Assembly: GCA_936911875.1 (NCBI GenBank)
Contig: CAKZGB010000014.1
Span: forward strand, 1 to 64,000
Direction: 5' to 3'
Origin: an uncultured Lysobacteraceae bacterium
GTDB taxonomy: Bacteria; Pseudomonadota; Gammaproteobacteria; Xanthomonadales; Xanthomonadaceae
Length of the DNA: 64,000 nucleotides
The notes below the pieces were generated by a model that had not been told where the DNA came from, searched no databases, and was given only the letters and a program-made list of their open reading frames with translations. Each line of letters starts with the position of its first letter. Position 1 is the first letter of the stretch. Positions 43,688-55,615 of this stretch are shown here, in pieces. A program made the position numbers and the translations under genes.

Positions 43688-44563
43688 TCAGCCTTGCAGG
43701 CGAGCCTTGATAGCTGCACCGAGGTCGCCCGGCGACTTGACGGTGGTGACGCCGGCCTTTTCGAGAGCGGCGAACTTGCCTTCGGCCGTGCCCGAACCAC
43801 CCGATGCAATCGCACCGGCGTGGCCCATGCGCTTGCCCTTAGGAGCCGAGGCGCCGGCGATAAAACCGACAACCGGCTTGGTCACGTGCTTGGCGATGTA
43901 CTCAGCAGCGGCTTCTTCAGCGCCACCGCCGATTTCGCCGACCATGATGATGCCTTCGGTTTGCGGATCGTCCTGGAACCACTTCAGCGCGTCGATGAAG
44001 TTGGTGCCGTTGATCGGGTCGCCGCCGATACCGATACAGGTCGACTGACCCAGACCGACGTCGGTGGTTTGCTTGACGGCTTCGTAGGTCAGCGTGCCGG
44101 AACGCGACACGATACCGACCTTACCCGGCATGTGGATGTGACCCGGCATGATGCCGATCTTGCATTCGCCCGGCGTGATCACGCCGGGGCAGTTCGGACC
44201 GATCAGCACGGTGTCCGGATGCGACTTCAGCACGTTCTTGACGCGCAACATGTCGAGGACCGGAATGCCTTCGGTAATGCAGACGATGACCTTGATGCCG
44301 GCAGCAGCGGCTTCGAGGATGGCATCGGCCGCGTACGGCGGCGGGACAAAGATGACCGAAGCGTTAGCACCGGTTTCCTTGACGGCATCGGCGACGGTGT
44401 TGAACACCGGGCGATCCAGATGTTGCGTGCCGCCCTTACCCGGGGTGACGCCGCCGACAACTTGGGTGCCGTATTCGATCATTTGTGTGGCGTGGAAGCT
44501 ACCTTGCGAACCGGTGAAGCCCTGCACGATCACTTTGGTGTCTTTGTTAATCAGAACGCTCAT
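43688..44563 (-). CDS. sucD: Succinyl-CoA synthetase alpha subunit
   Basis: 291 residues. It interconverts succinyl-CoA and succinate with ATP/GTP formation in the TCA cycle, as a complex with SucC. A Rossmann CoA-binding domain begins GFTGSQGSFHATQMIEYG. The phospho-His is in the conserved GHAGAIASGGSGTAEGK. ATG 44563 has CGGAG 9-10 nt upstream. It follows sucC by 18 nt and is followed by a strong terminator. Confidence 0.98.
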   Translation of the reverse strand: MSVLINKDTKVIVQGFTGSQGSFHATQMIEYGTQVVGGVTPGKGGTQHLDRPVFNTVADAVKETGANASVIFVPPPYAADAILEAAAAGIKVIVCITEGIPVLDMLRVKNVLKSHPDTVLIGPNCPGVITPGECKIGIMPGHIHMPGKVGIVSRSGTLTYEAVKQTTDVGLGQSTCIGIGGDPINGTNFIDALKWFQDDPQTEGIIMVGEIGGGAEEAAAEYIAKHVTKPVVGFIAGASAPKGKRMGHAGAIASGGSGTAEGKFAALEKAGVTTVKSPGDLGAAIKARLQG

Positions 44564-44581
44564 GGATGTGTGCTCCGGTAA

Positions 44582-45748
<1,167 letters not shown>

Positions 45749-45955
45749 GGGCCACCAAATAGTGAAGGGAAACCCGGGCGCATAGCGACCGGGGCCCATT
45801 ATTATCGCCGATCAGGCGGGTCATCTCAAACCTCGGGGTGCGCGCAATTGGTCACTTCCGGGGGTTATTTGGTCGGATATTCGGGCAACTGACCCTTTTG
45901 TGCCCATTTTCGAAGGCCATTGTGGGGCGTCATTCACCCACAACCGGAGTCTGCC
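45749..45955. promoter_or_regulatory. Divergent region between sucC and pilin gene, with inverted repeat
   Basis: TTGTGGG-N10-CCCACAA at 45920-45943 is a perfect 7-bp inverted repeat immediately before the pilin ribosome-binding site (CGGAG near 45945). It could be an operator or an RNA hairpin modulating translation. I could not find a convincing sigma-54 -24/-12 pair, which normally drives pilA in related bacteria. Confidence 0.4.
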
Positions 45956-46450
45956 ATGTCCTATCCTGCCCCCTGCAACCACCCCCTGCGCCGCCGCTTG
46001 AGCGACCCTGAGGCCGGTTTCACCATGATCGAGCTGATGGTCGTGATCGCCATCATTGCCCTGCTCGCCATGTTTGGCGTGCCGCAATACCTGAATCAGA
46101 CCCAGCGCACCAAACTGACGGGTGCCTTAGCCGGTGCGGAGACATACAAGCTTGGCGTCGAGCGTTGCATCCAGGAAACCGGCACTGTGACCGGCTGCAA
46201 TGCGGGCACCGGTGAGATTCCCGCTGCGATCGCAGCAGCCAACAATGGCGCCACCGTCCGCTATGTCGATCAGCTCGGCGTCCTGAACGGCGTCATCACG
46301 GTGACCTCCACCGCTAAGGCTGCGGACAACAGCAGCATGACGCTGGTCCTGACGCCGTCCTCCGGCACCGTCACCACGAACTGGGCGATCACCGGCACCG
46401 GCTGCGCCAGCTCCACAAATCCGCGCGGCATTTCCTGCACGATCAACTGA
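45956..46450 (+). CDS. Type IV pilin-like protein
   Basis: 164 residues. The prepilin cleavage site G/FTMIELMVVIAIIALLAMFG is canonical, with Glu5 of the mature chain, and the hydrophobic helix follows. Mature size is about 143 residues with four Cys that may form two disulfides. With ATG 45956 (CGGAG upstream) the leader is 21 residues, long for a type IVa pilin. A TTG at 45998 would give a normal 7-residue leader (MSDPEAG) but has no ribosome-binding site. The next gene's ATG shares a base with its stop. It could be the major pilin of a simple pilus or a competence pseudopilin. Confidence 0.88.
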   Translation: MSYPAPCNHPLRRRLSDPEAGFTMIELMVVIAIIALLAMFGVPQYLNQTQRTKLTGALAGAETYKLGVERCIQETGTVTGCNAGTGEIPAAIAAANNGATVRYVDQLGVLNGVITVTSTAKAADNSSMTLVLTPSSGTVTTNWAITGTGCASSTNPRGISCTIN

Positions 46451-47523
46451 TGCTGCCGCCCGACTGGCTGGAACTGACCCTATGGTCAGCCGTGGAGCGC
46501 GGGGCTTCTGATATTCATGTGGAGCCCTTCGCCGACCATATCCGAGTGCGCTTGCGGGTCGATGGCTTTCTGCTCGAAACGCAACGGCTGGACGTTGCCG
46601 ATGCTGCCCTGGTTGCCACGCGGATCAAGGTCGCTGCACAGCTCGACATTGCCGAGCGCCATGTCCCACAGGACGGGCGGCTAACTTGGCAGTTCGGTCA
46701 GGCCTTCGTTGATTTTCGGGTGTCGGTCTTGCCCACCTTGCACGGTGAGAAAGCGGTGCTACGTCTGCAGGATCGGCTGGCCTCGAGTCTGGATCTGCCG
46801 GCGATCGGGTTGGCACCGGAGCAGGAGTCGTTATTGCGACGCCATCTCGACATGCCGCATGGTCTGATCCTTGTCACCGGCCCAACGGGTTCCGGCAAAA
46901 CGGTCACGCTCTACGCGGCCTTGCAGTATCTCAATCGGATCCATCGCAATGTCTCGACCGTCGAGGATCCCATCGAGCTCGCGATCGAAGGCATTAACCA
47001 GGTGGCGATGAATCCGCGGCGCGGACTCGACTTTGCCACGGTGATGAAAGGGTTTCTGCGCCAGGATCCCGATGTGCTGATGGTCGGCGAAATCCGCGAT
47101 CCCGAGACGGCCGACATTGCCGTCAAGGCGGCGCAAACCGGCCATCTGGTGTTGAGCACCTTGCACACCAACGATGCGCCGCAGGCCGTGCAACGGCTCG
47201 TCAGTCTTGGCGTGCCGCTGCACGATCTGGCCGATTCGCTGTCTTTAGTAGTGGCGCAGCGACTCGTGCGTCGCTTACACCACTGCGGTGGCGGCTGTCG
47301 TCAGTGCAACCAAGGATTTCGCGGACGTGCCGGCATTTTTGAACTGTTACCGCTGGCCGCAGCCGATCGTCCCGCTCTGCAGGCGCAGCAGTTTTCGTTG
47401 GCCGCGCTACGGGAGCACATGCGTCGATGCGGCCAACCGAGCCTTAGAGAAAGCGGCGATGCCAAAGTCGCACAAGGCATCACCGTCGCGTCCGAAGTGA
47501 TTCGTGTCTGTATGGAGAACTGA
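46450..47523 (+). CDS. Short PilB/GspE-family secretion ATPase
   Basis: 357 residues, against about 560 for PilB. The catalytic core is complete: Walker A GPTGSGKT (144-151), Asp box VEDPIEL, Walker B DPDVLMVGEIRDPETAD (206-222) and the His box STLHTND. The N-terminal MshEN/T2SSE_N domain that binds c-di-GMP in MshE-type ATPases is absent, and the overlapping pilin gene leaves no room for it. The zinc tetracysteine is degenerate (Cys279, 283 and 286 only). It powers pilin polymerisation from the cytoplasmic side of the inner membrane. Confidence 0.9.
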   Translation: MLPPDWLELTLWSAVERGASDIHVEPFADHIRVRLRVDGFLLETQRLDVADAALVATRIKVAAQLDIAERHVPQDGRLTWQFGQAFVDFRVSVLPTLHGEKAVLRLQDRLASSLDLPAIGLAPEQESLLRRHLDMPHGLILVTGPTGSGKTVTLYAALQYLNRIHRNVSTVEDPIELAIEGINQVAMNPRRGLDFATVMKGFLRQDPDVLMVGEIRDPETADIAVKAAQTGHLVLSTLHTNDAPQAVQRLVSLGVPLHDLADSLSLVVAQRLVRRLHHCGGGCRQCNQGFRGRAGIFELLPLAAADRPALQAQQFSLAALREHMRRCGQPSLRESGDAKVAQGITVASEVIRVCMEN

Positions 47524-47526
47524 GCA

Positions 47527-48621
47527 ATGCAGTGGAATCCTGATACCCCTTTGACGGTGACCGTGCCGGAGGCCGCGCCGAACCGTTCGCGGATCCGCGT
47601 GCCGGTGGTGGAGCTGACCCGCTGGCTGGAACAATTGGCGACCTTGCTGTCGGCGGGCATCTCCCTGCCCGACTGCCTGCAGGCGCAGCAGAAAGCGGCA
47701 ACCGGCAAACAGTGGCCGCGGCTGTTGGCACACCTGCAGGAGCAGTTGGCAATGGGATGGAGTCTGTCGCAGGCCATGGCGGAGCATCCGCGAGTGTTCG
47801 ATGCGTTTGCCTTGGCGCTAATCCGCACCGGTGAACGGACAGGGCGTCTGGAGCTAGCGGTGCAACGCTTGGCCGACTCTTTGGAAGCACGCTTGCGCAT
47901 GCGCCGCCAGCTGCAGCAGATCATGACGTATCCGCTGGTGGTGCTGGTGGTGTCTCTGTTAATCAGCGGCTTTCTGCTGGGATTTGTCGTGCCGCAGTTT
48001 GCCGGACTGTTTCGCGATTCGGGATCGCAACTGCCGTGGCTCACCGAGCAGCTGTTGCATGCCAGTGACCTGTTGCGTGCGCATTGGCGATGGTTGCCGC
48101 TGGCTGTGCTCCCCTTGTTTTTTGTGCTGCGGTCGGCGCTGCGGGCGGACCATGCACCCTTGCGTCGGGCGCTGGCAAGGTTACCCCTGCTCGGGACTCT
48201 GTGGCGCCAGATGGCAGCGGCGCGGTGGGCGACGACTTTAGCGCTGACGACGCGAGTTGGCCTTCCTATTCTCGAAGGCTTGTCCCTGGCCGCCGACAAC
48301 GCCGGCCACCCCGTGTTCTCGCAGCAGCGTGCGGCGTGGTTAGAGGGAGTGCGATCGGGTCAGCGCCTGGCCGATGTGCTGGCCGACGCGCCCTTGCCCC
48401 CCTGGGCCCTGCAGATGATTGCCGCCGGCCAGGAATCGGGTGCACTGGACCGCATGCTGGAACGTTGCGCGGAAATCCTCAACGAAGAGGTCGAACGCCG
48501 TGTCAAACGCTTGCAGACCTTGCTGGAGCCGGCGGTGATGCTGGTCATTGGCGGCATCGTCGGCGTGCTGTTGCTGGCCATGTACATGCCGATCTTCAGA
48601 CTCGCCTCGACGTTCGGATGA
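47527..48621 (+). CDS. Pilus/type II secretion inner-membrane platform protein, PilC/GspF family
   Basis: 364 residues with two T2SF repeats: LEQLATLLSAGISLPDCLQA (first) and TLALTTRVGLPILEGLSLAA (second), each followed by hydrophobic helices. It is slightly shorter than PilC (about 400). It couples the ATPase to pilin extraction. It starts 3 nt after the ATPase stop with GGAG upstream, so it is part of the same operon. Confidence 0.92.
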   Translation: MQWNPDTPLTVTVPEAAPNRSRIRVPVVELTRWLEQLATLLSAGISLPDCLQAQQKAATGKQWPRLLAHLQEQLAMGWSLSQAMAEHPRVFDAFALALIRTGERTGRLELAVQRLADSLEARLRMRRQLQQIMTYPLVVLVVSLLISGFLLGFVVPQFAGLFRDSGSQLPWLTEQLLHASDLLRAHWRWLPLAVLPLFFVLRSALRADHAPLRRALARLPLLGTLWRQMAAARWATTLALTTRVGLPILEGLSLAADNAGHPVFSQQRAAWLEGVRSGQRLADVLADAPLPPWALQMIAAGQESGALDRMLERCAEILNEEVERRVKRLQTLLEPAVMLVIGGIVGVLLLAMYMPIFRLASTFG

Positions 48622-48673
48622 GCGCGACGGACTTTGCGGTTATCCTGATCACTTCACGAACTGATCTGTATTC

Positions 48674-49546
48674 ATGTCGTTTCTTGGCGAAAATCCTGAC
48701 ATTGCTTATCCGCTGACGGCTGCGTTCGGCCTGGTGATGGGCTCGTTCCTGAGCACCGTCGTCACTCGACTGCCGGCTCGCATCGACTGGCGCAACCGCC
48801 GCAAGGCTTACGGCTTTCTCAACAAGTCCGATGTGTATGACCCGCCGCCGCCCGATGTCCTGACGGGTCGAGCGCATTGTCCGCAGTGCAAAGCCACATT
48901 GGCGTGGCACGAACGCATTCCGCTGGTGAGCTACGCGCTGTCGGGCGGCAAGTGCCGCCATTGCGGTCAGCCCATCGGTGGGATGTATCCCCTGCTCGAA
49001 CTGCTGACCATGGCCTTGACCCTGTTCAGTGTGTGGCGTTTCGGATTCGGATGGCAGGGCTTTGGCGCCATGCTGTTCGGCTGGTATCTGATCGCGGCCT
49101 CGTTCATTGATATCCGTCACGGGCTACTGCCTGACAAGTTGACCTTGCCGCTGATGTGGTTAGGACTCGTCGCCTCCACCGACGGACTGTTCCTGCCGGC
49201 CAAGCCCGCGTTGTTGGGTGCGGTCGGCGGCTATGTGATTTTCTGGTTTGTGGGCGGGCTGTTCAAACAGTTGCGCGGCAAGTCCGGACTCGGACGCGGC
49301 GACTACAAACTGCTGGCTGCCATCGGTGCATGGGTCGGTGTCGGCATGCTGTTGCCCACAATCTTTTTGAGCTCCGTGCTCGGCTTGCTGATTGGCGGCA
49401 CCGTGTGGGCGCTGAAAGGTCGCAGTGCGGCGGATCCGTTGCCCTTTGGCCCGTTCCTGGCCTTGGCGGGCTTGCTGATCTTTATGATCGGCCCGGAGCA
49501 CATCCAGATCTGGCTGTGGAATCTGCGCTCCGGTCTGGGCGGCTAA
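48674..49546 (+). CDS. pilD: Prepilin peptidase / N-methyltransferase
   Basis: 290 residues. The methylase-domain cysteines are complete (CPQC at 69-72, CRHC at 94-97). The two aspartyl protease residues are Asp146 (FIDIRHGLLPD) and Asp210 (GRGDYKLLAAIGAW). Seven to eight transmembrane segments are present. It cleaves prepilin leaders and methylates the new N-terminus. It is 52 nt after the platform gene and completes the four-gene set. It ends one base from convergent coaE. Confidence 0.95.
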   Translation: MSFLGENPDIAYPLTAAFGLVMGSFLSTVVTRLPARIDWRNRRKAYGFLNKSDVYDPPPPDVLTGRAHCPQCKATLAWHERIPLVSYALSGGKCRHCGQPIGGMYPLLELLTMALTLFSVWRFGFGWQGFGAMLFGWYLIAASFIDIRHGLLPDKLTLPLMWLGLVASTDGLFLPAKPALLGAVGGYVIFWFVGGLFKQLRGKSGLGRGDYKLLAAIGAWVGVGMLLPTIFLSSVLGLLIGGTVWALKGRSAADPLPFGPFLALAGLLIFMIGPEHIQIWLWNLRSGLGG

Positions 49547-49547
49547 T

Positions 49548-50168
49548 TTAGTTCGCGCCGGCGCCGGCCAGGCGCAAGTACAACGCGTGCAAATCCGCGA
49601 TGGCGGCGTCGAGCTGCTCGAGCGTGCCTTCGTTGCGGACAATATCATCGGCGATGGCCAGACGGTCATCCTGTGACGCTTGCGCCGCGATCATGCCAAG
49701 GGCAGCGACCTCGGACATTGAATCGCGTGCCATCAGCCGCTCCCACTGCGTCTGATGGTCGACATCGACCACCAGCACACGCTGCAGCCACGGATACGCT
49801 TTGCGACCACCGATCTCGGTAAGCAGCGGAATCGCCACCACCACATAAGGCGATGTGGCCTGCTGTGCCTGTTGCAGCAACAAATTACGGATACGCGGAT
49901 GCGTGATGGACTCTAAGGTGGTGCGGGCTTGCGGGTCGGCAAAGACCAGCGCACGCATGGCGGCACGATCCAGCGAGCCGTCGGCCGACAGCACATTCGG
50001 TCCAAAGGTCTTGGTGATTTCGGCCAGACCTTCACTGCCCGGCGCCACGACGGCGCGCGCGGCGAGATCGGCATCGGCAACGGCAATGCCCCGTTTTTCA
50101 AAGGCCGAGGTGACCGCGGACTTGCCCGAGGCGATCCCACCGGTGACGGCGACGGCGTAGGTACTCAT
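49548..50168 (-). CDS. coaE: Dephospho-CoA kinase
   Basis: 206 residues. Walker A is GGIASGKS near the N-terminus, with the CoaE-type VAIPLLTEIGGRKAY segment. It phosphorylates dephospho-CoA, the last step of CoA synthesis. ATG 50168 overlaps the stop of the Nudix fusion gene (ATGA), so the two are translationally coupled. It is close to pilD as in many gammaproteobacteria, but oriented convergently here. Confidence 0.96.
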   Translation of the reverse strand: MSTYAVAVTGGIASGKSAVTSAFEKRGIAVADADLAARAVVAPGSEGLAEITKTFGPNVLSADGSLDRAAMRALVFADPQARTTLESITHPRIRNLLLQQAQQATSPYVVVAIPLLTEIGGRKAYPWLQRVLVVDVDHQTQWERLMARDSMSEVAALGMIAAQASQDDRLAIADDIVRNEGTLEQLDAAIADLHALYLRLAGAGAN

Positions 50169-51139
50169 CCGTCCCATTCTGCGGCAAAACCGCGAATACC
50201 GGCGATACCTTGCGCGCCATGGTAACGGGCCATGTCATGGTCATCCGGACGCAAACCGCCAAGCGCGTATATCGGCATGGAGACGTGCTCACGCAGGCCG
50301 GCAAAGCCTTCCCAACCTAAAGGAGTAGCGGTGGGGTGCGTTTGCGTGGGCAGCACCGGCGACAGCACCGCGAAATCACATTGCAGAGTTTGCGCGCGTT
50401 CCAGGTCGGCCAAGTGATGACAGGAAACGGCCAGCGGCTGTTGCGACGAAATCGAAGGCCGTTCAGTTGCCTGATGCAACTGCACCGAGCACCAGTGCAG
50501 ACCGAGCCCGAACTGCGCGGCCAACTCGGCATCGCGATTGACTAGCAGTTCGACCGGATGGGGTCCGAGTCGTTGCAGCAGGCGCTCAATGGCGAACGCA
50601 AAGCGATCGCGCGGTGCGTGCGGCGAACGCAATTGCACACGACGACCCGGAACTGCGCAGAGTGAGAGTGCGCGGACGACCCAACGTTCGACGGCGATCT
50701 CATCGTAAGGGGCATCAATATCCGGCGTGATGGCGTATTCGGCCGGCTGCGTGAGCGCTGCGACGACCGGCAAATCCGCGGTGGGCATCGAATACTGCCG
50801 CAGTTTTTCGGGGGCGACCCAGGTTAGAGCCTGACCCTCGCGCCCGCGAGCGTGACCCGAACTCACCGTCACGTGGCGCACGTCCAGCGTCAGGCGTTTG
50901 CTCGGGTACTGCTGCGGCACGCGTATGACCGGCGAGCCGACCTCGACATCGAGGCCGACTTCTTCGAGCAGTTCACGGCGCAGGGCCGCCTCGGGCGTTT
51001 CGCCCGGCTCGATCTTGCCGCCCGGGAACTCCCACAGACCGGCGAGCTCACTGTCCTCTTTCCGCCGCGTCAGCAGAATACGGCCGCGCGGGTCGGTGAT
51101 GACGCCAGCAACGACTTGTAAGGAACGAGGCGCTGTCAT
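50165..51139 (-). CDS. Nudix (MutT-like) hydrolase fused to TMP-synthase/TenI-like domain
   Basis: 324 residues. The N-terminal Nudix domain has a complete box GGKIEPGETPEAALRRELLEEVGL (about 40-63), as in 8-oxo-dGTP hydrolase MutT. The C-terminal part (about 135-324) looks like a ThiE/TenI barrel (YAITPDI-like start, VSCHHLADLERA, FAVLSPVLPT, IYALGGL). The fusion is also known in Pseudomonas, where it is annotated as MutT. The C-terminal activity is unproven. It starts 18 nt after secA and overlaps coaE. Confidence 0.9.
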   Translation of the reverse strand: MTAPRSLQVVAGVITDPRGRILLTRRKEDSELAGLWEFPGGKIEPGETPEAALRRELLEEVGLDVEVGSPVIRVPQQYPSKRLTLDVRHVTVSSGHARGREGQALTWVAPEKLRQYSMPTADLPVVAALTQPAEYAITPDIDAPYDEIAVERWVVRALSLCAVPGRRVQLRSPHAPRDRFAFAIERLLQRLGPHPVELLVNRDAELAAQFGLGLHWCSVQLHQATERPSISSQQPLAVSCHHLADLERAQTLQCDFAVLSPVLPTQTHPTATPLGWEGFAGLREHVSMPIYALGGLRPDDHDMARYHGAQGIAGIRGFAAEWDG

Positions 51140-51157
51140 GACGGCAAGACGATTGGC

Positions 51158-53923
<2,766 letters not shown>

Positions 53924-53940
53924 GGTGAATCCAATCCGTA

Positions 53941-53974
53941 GAGAAAGAAAAAGGGAGCGCGACGCGCCCCCTTT
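53941..53974 (-). terminator. Terminator-like hairpin in the secA leader / after the M23 gene
   Basis: On the minus strand an 11-position stem with one mismatch, AAAGGGGGCGC / GCGCTCCCTTT and a 3-nt loop, is followed by TTCTTTCT. It ends only 18 nt before the secA ATG. Confidence 0.7.
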
Positions 53975-53992
53975 CCGGGAATGCAACTAGCT

Positions 53993-53998
53993 ATTGTA
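53993..53998 (-). promoter_or_regulatory. -10 TACAAT upstream of the secA leader hairpin
   Basis: TACAAT on the minus strand between the M23 stop and the hairpin. A transcript from here would start about 64 nt before secA and include the entire hairpin. Confidence 0.4.
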
Positions 53999-54021
53999 AC
54001 CTGCGGCCGCAGGCGCCGAAA

Positions 54022-54930
54022 TCAAGACTGAGTCGGCTTTTTGTTCAGGAACGTCATCGGGTTAACCAGGCGAGCGTCCTTGAACACTTCGAGATGGACG
54101 TGCGGACCCGTCGAACGGCCCGTCGAACCGGCCTTGGCGATCTCCGTTCCGGCCGTCACGACCTGACCGACTTTGGCGACCAGACGCGAGTTGTGGGCGT
54201 AACGGGTGCGATAGCCGTTGGCATGATCGACTTCGATAGTGTTGCCGTAACCGCTGCGCCAGCCGGCAAAGCTGACCACGCCATCGGCCACGGTCATCAC
54301 GGTGTCGCCGACGTCGGCTTCGAAATCGATGCCCTTATGGAACTGACGACCACCGCGGATCGGATCGCCGCGCGAACCGAATGCCGAAGTCACATATGTA
54401 TTGAGTAGCGGCACGGCCAGCGTGGCCTTGACGATGCTGGTGGTCTTGCTGACGATGTTGCCCAGCAGACCCAGTGCCTGACCGCCTTGCTTGACGTTTG
54501 CCTGCAGCGTGGCCAGATTGGCCTGCAGTTGTTCGGGCGGCATGTCGCCGTCGGTCGCATCCGGATCGCCACCGCCCTGACCCACCGGCTTGGTGAAGTC
54601 AAAGCGCGAATCACGGATCTTGTTGTTCTTGACCAGCTGCGCACCGAGCGCATTGACGCGATTCATTTCGGCCTGAACTTGGCTGACTTGCAGCGCCAGC
54701 TGATTGACTTGCTGCTGCGATGCGCGGATCTGAGCCTGAGCTTGAGCCTGCATGGCGAAGGCATCGTGACGGGCTTTAGCCGTCAGGCCCCAGCCACCGA
54801 GACCGCCGAGCAACAGGGCCACGACGGCCAGCGCGGCCATCATTACGGTCTGCCGACGCGACAGCGACCCCTTTGTTTGCATTGTGGCGGTACTGTCCGC
54901 ACACTGTGTTTGAATTTCAGATTGAATCAA
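54022..54930 (-). CDS. M23 (LytM-domain) peptidase, membrane-anchored
   Basis: 302 residues. A transmembrane anchor (30-50) leads into a coiled coil (55-100) and the periplasmic LytM domain. The zinc site is complete: His198 and Asp202 in FHKGIDFE, and His277/His279 in GPHVHLEV. It is probably an active peptidoglycan endopeptidase or an amidase activator. The start may be TTG 54930 (AGGA about 8 nt upstream) or ATG 54882. It precedes secA as in Xanthomonas, and faces the DUF721 gene. Confidence 0.9.
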   Translation of the reverse strand: MIQSEIQTQCADSTATMQTKGSLSRRQTVMMAALAVVALLLGGLGGWGLTAKARHDAFAMQAQAQAQIRASQQQVNQLALQVSQVQAEMNRVNALGAQLVKNNKIRDSRFDFTKPVGQGGGDPDATDGDMPPEQLQANLATLQANVKQGGQALGLLGNIVSKTTSIVKATLAVPLLNTYVTSAFGSRGDPIRGGRQFHKGIDFEADVGDTVMTVADGVVSFAGWRSGYGNTIEVDHANGYRTRYAHNSRLVAKVGQVVTAGTEIAKAGSTGRSTGPHVHLEVFKDARLVNPMTFLNKKPTQS

Positions 54931-54942
54931 AACCGCATTCCT

Positions 54943-55398
54943 GTGACAAACCGCCGCTCCACCACTTCAGGGTTCACTCCCGTTAGCGACATCGTTGAGC
55001 GCTCCGGGGATTCCCTGTTGCATCGAGCTCGGTGGCTCGAAGCGGTGAACCTGCGATTGTTAGCATTACTCCCGCCTTCACTGCGCGACCACGTGCGGAT
55101 CGCTAATGTGCAGGACGAGATCCTGGTCCTCCAGGTCGAGTCGCCCGCATGGAGCGCGAAACTGCGCTTTCATGCACCGGCATTGCTCGACGCGGCCCGA
55201 CAAGTCGGGCTCCATGTCAGTCAGGTGCGCCTAAAAGTCGCCCCACCCCCTGCGCCTCCCGGCCAGGTCAATCCGACATCGGCTCCGTGGCCCCCTCAAG
55301 TCCGCCGCGACATCATGCGTGCGTTAGGACTAGGTGAAGACCCCGAAACGGAGAGCAACCATCCTAGCCCGTCAAAATCGGACCTTGTTAATAAGTAG
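54943..55398 (+). CDS. DUF721 family protein (DciA-like)
   Basis: 151 residues. The N-terminal half has LLALLPPSLRDHVRIANVQDEILVLQV and SPAWSAKLRFHAPALLDAAR, the DUF721 pattern also found in DciA, the ancestral replicative helicase loader of bacteria lacking DnaC. A Pro-rich C-terminal tail follows (KVAPPPAPPG). The start GTG 54943 was picked because the frame above it runs through the divergent M23 gene. If this is the dciA gene it loads DnaB at the origin; that is inference from the family. Confidence 0.8.
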   Translation: MTNRRSTTSGFTPVSDIVERSGDSLLHRARWLEAVNLRLLALLPPSLRDHVRIANVQDEILVLQVESPAWSAKLRFHAPALLDAARQVGLHVSQVRLKVAPPPAPPGQVNPTSAPWPPQVRRDIMRALGLGEDPETESNHPSPSKSDLVNK

Positions 55399-55615
55399 TT
55401 AAGGCGTTCAGGTTTTTCGCGCTCAGCCCCACCGTTGACGTGAAATTAATTTCACACTTGAACTATTCCGCCTATCGCGTATGGCGAATTTTTCGCGTTT
55501 GCGCCTGAATAGTGAACAATATCAACAAGTTAACTAAATGGGGACGGAGGGAATTAAGCCGCCGTGATGACTTCCACTTAGGGAATGCGCAAGCCTGCTC
55601 GCCTGCGCCGGCGGT
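55399..55615. promoter_or_regulatory. Intergenic spacer with 16-bp perfect palindrome
   Basis: 217 bp between the DUF721 and lpxC stop codons (convergent). GTGAAATTAATTTCAC at 55440-55455 is a perfect palindrome. A smaller GCGAA-N3-TTCGC repeat lies near 55484-55496. The rest is AT-rich without a visible gene. Confidence 0.5.

Noticed and set aside
45800..45955. Sigma-54 promoter for the pilin gene
   Set aside because: No GG-N10-GC pair with acceptable flanks was found.
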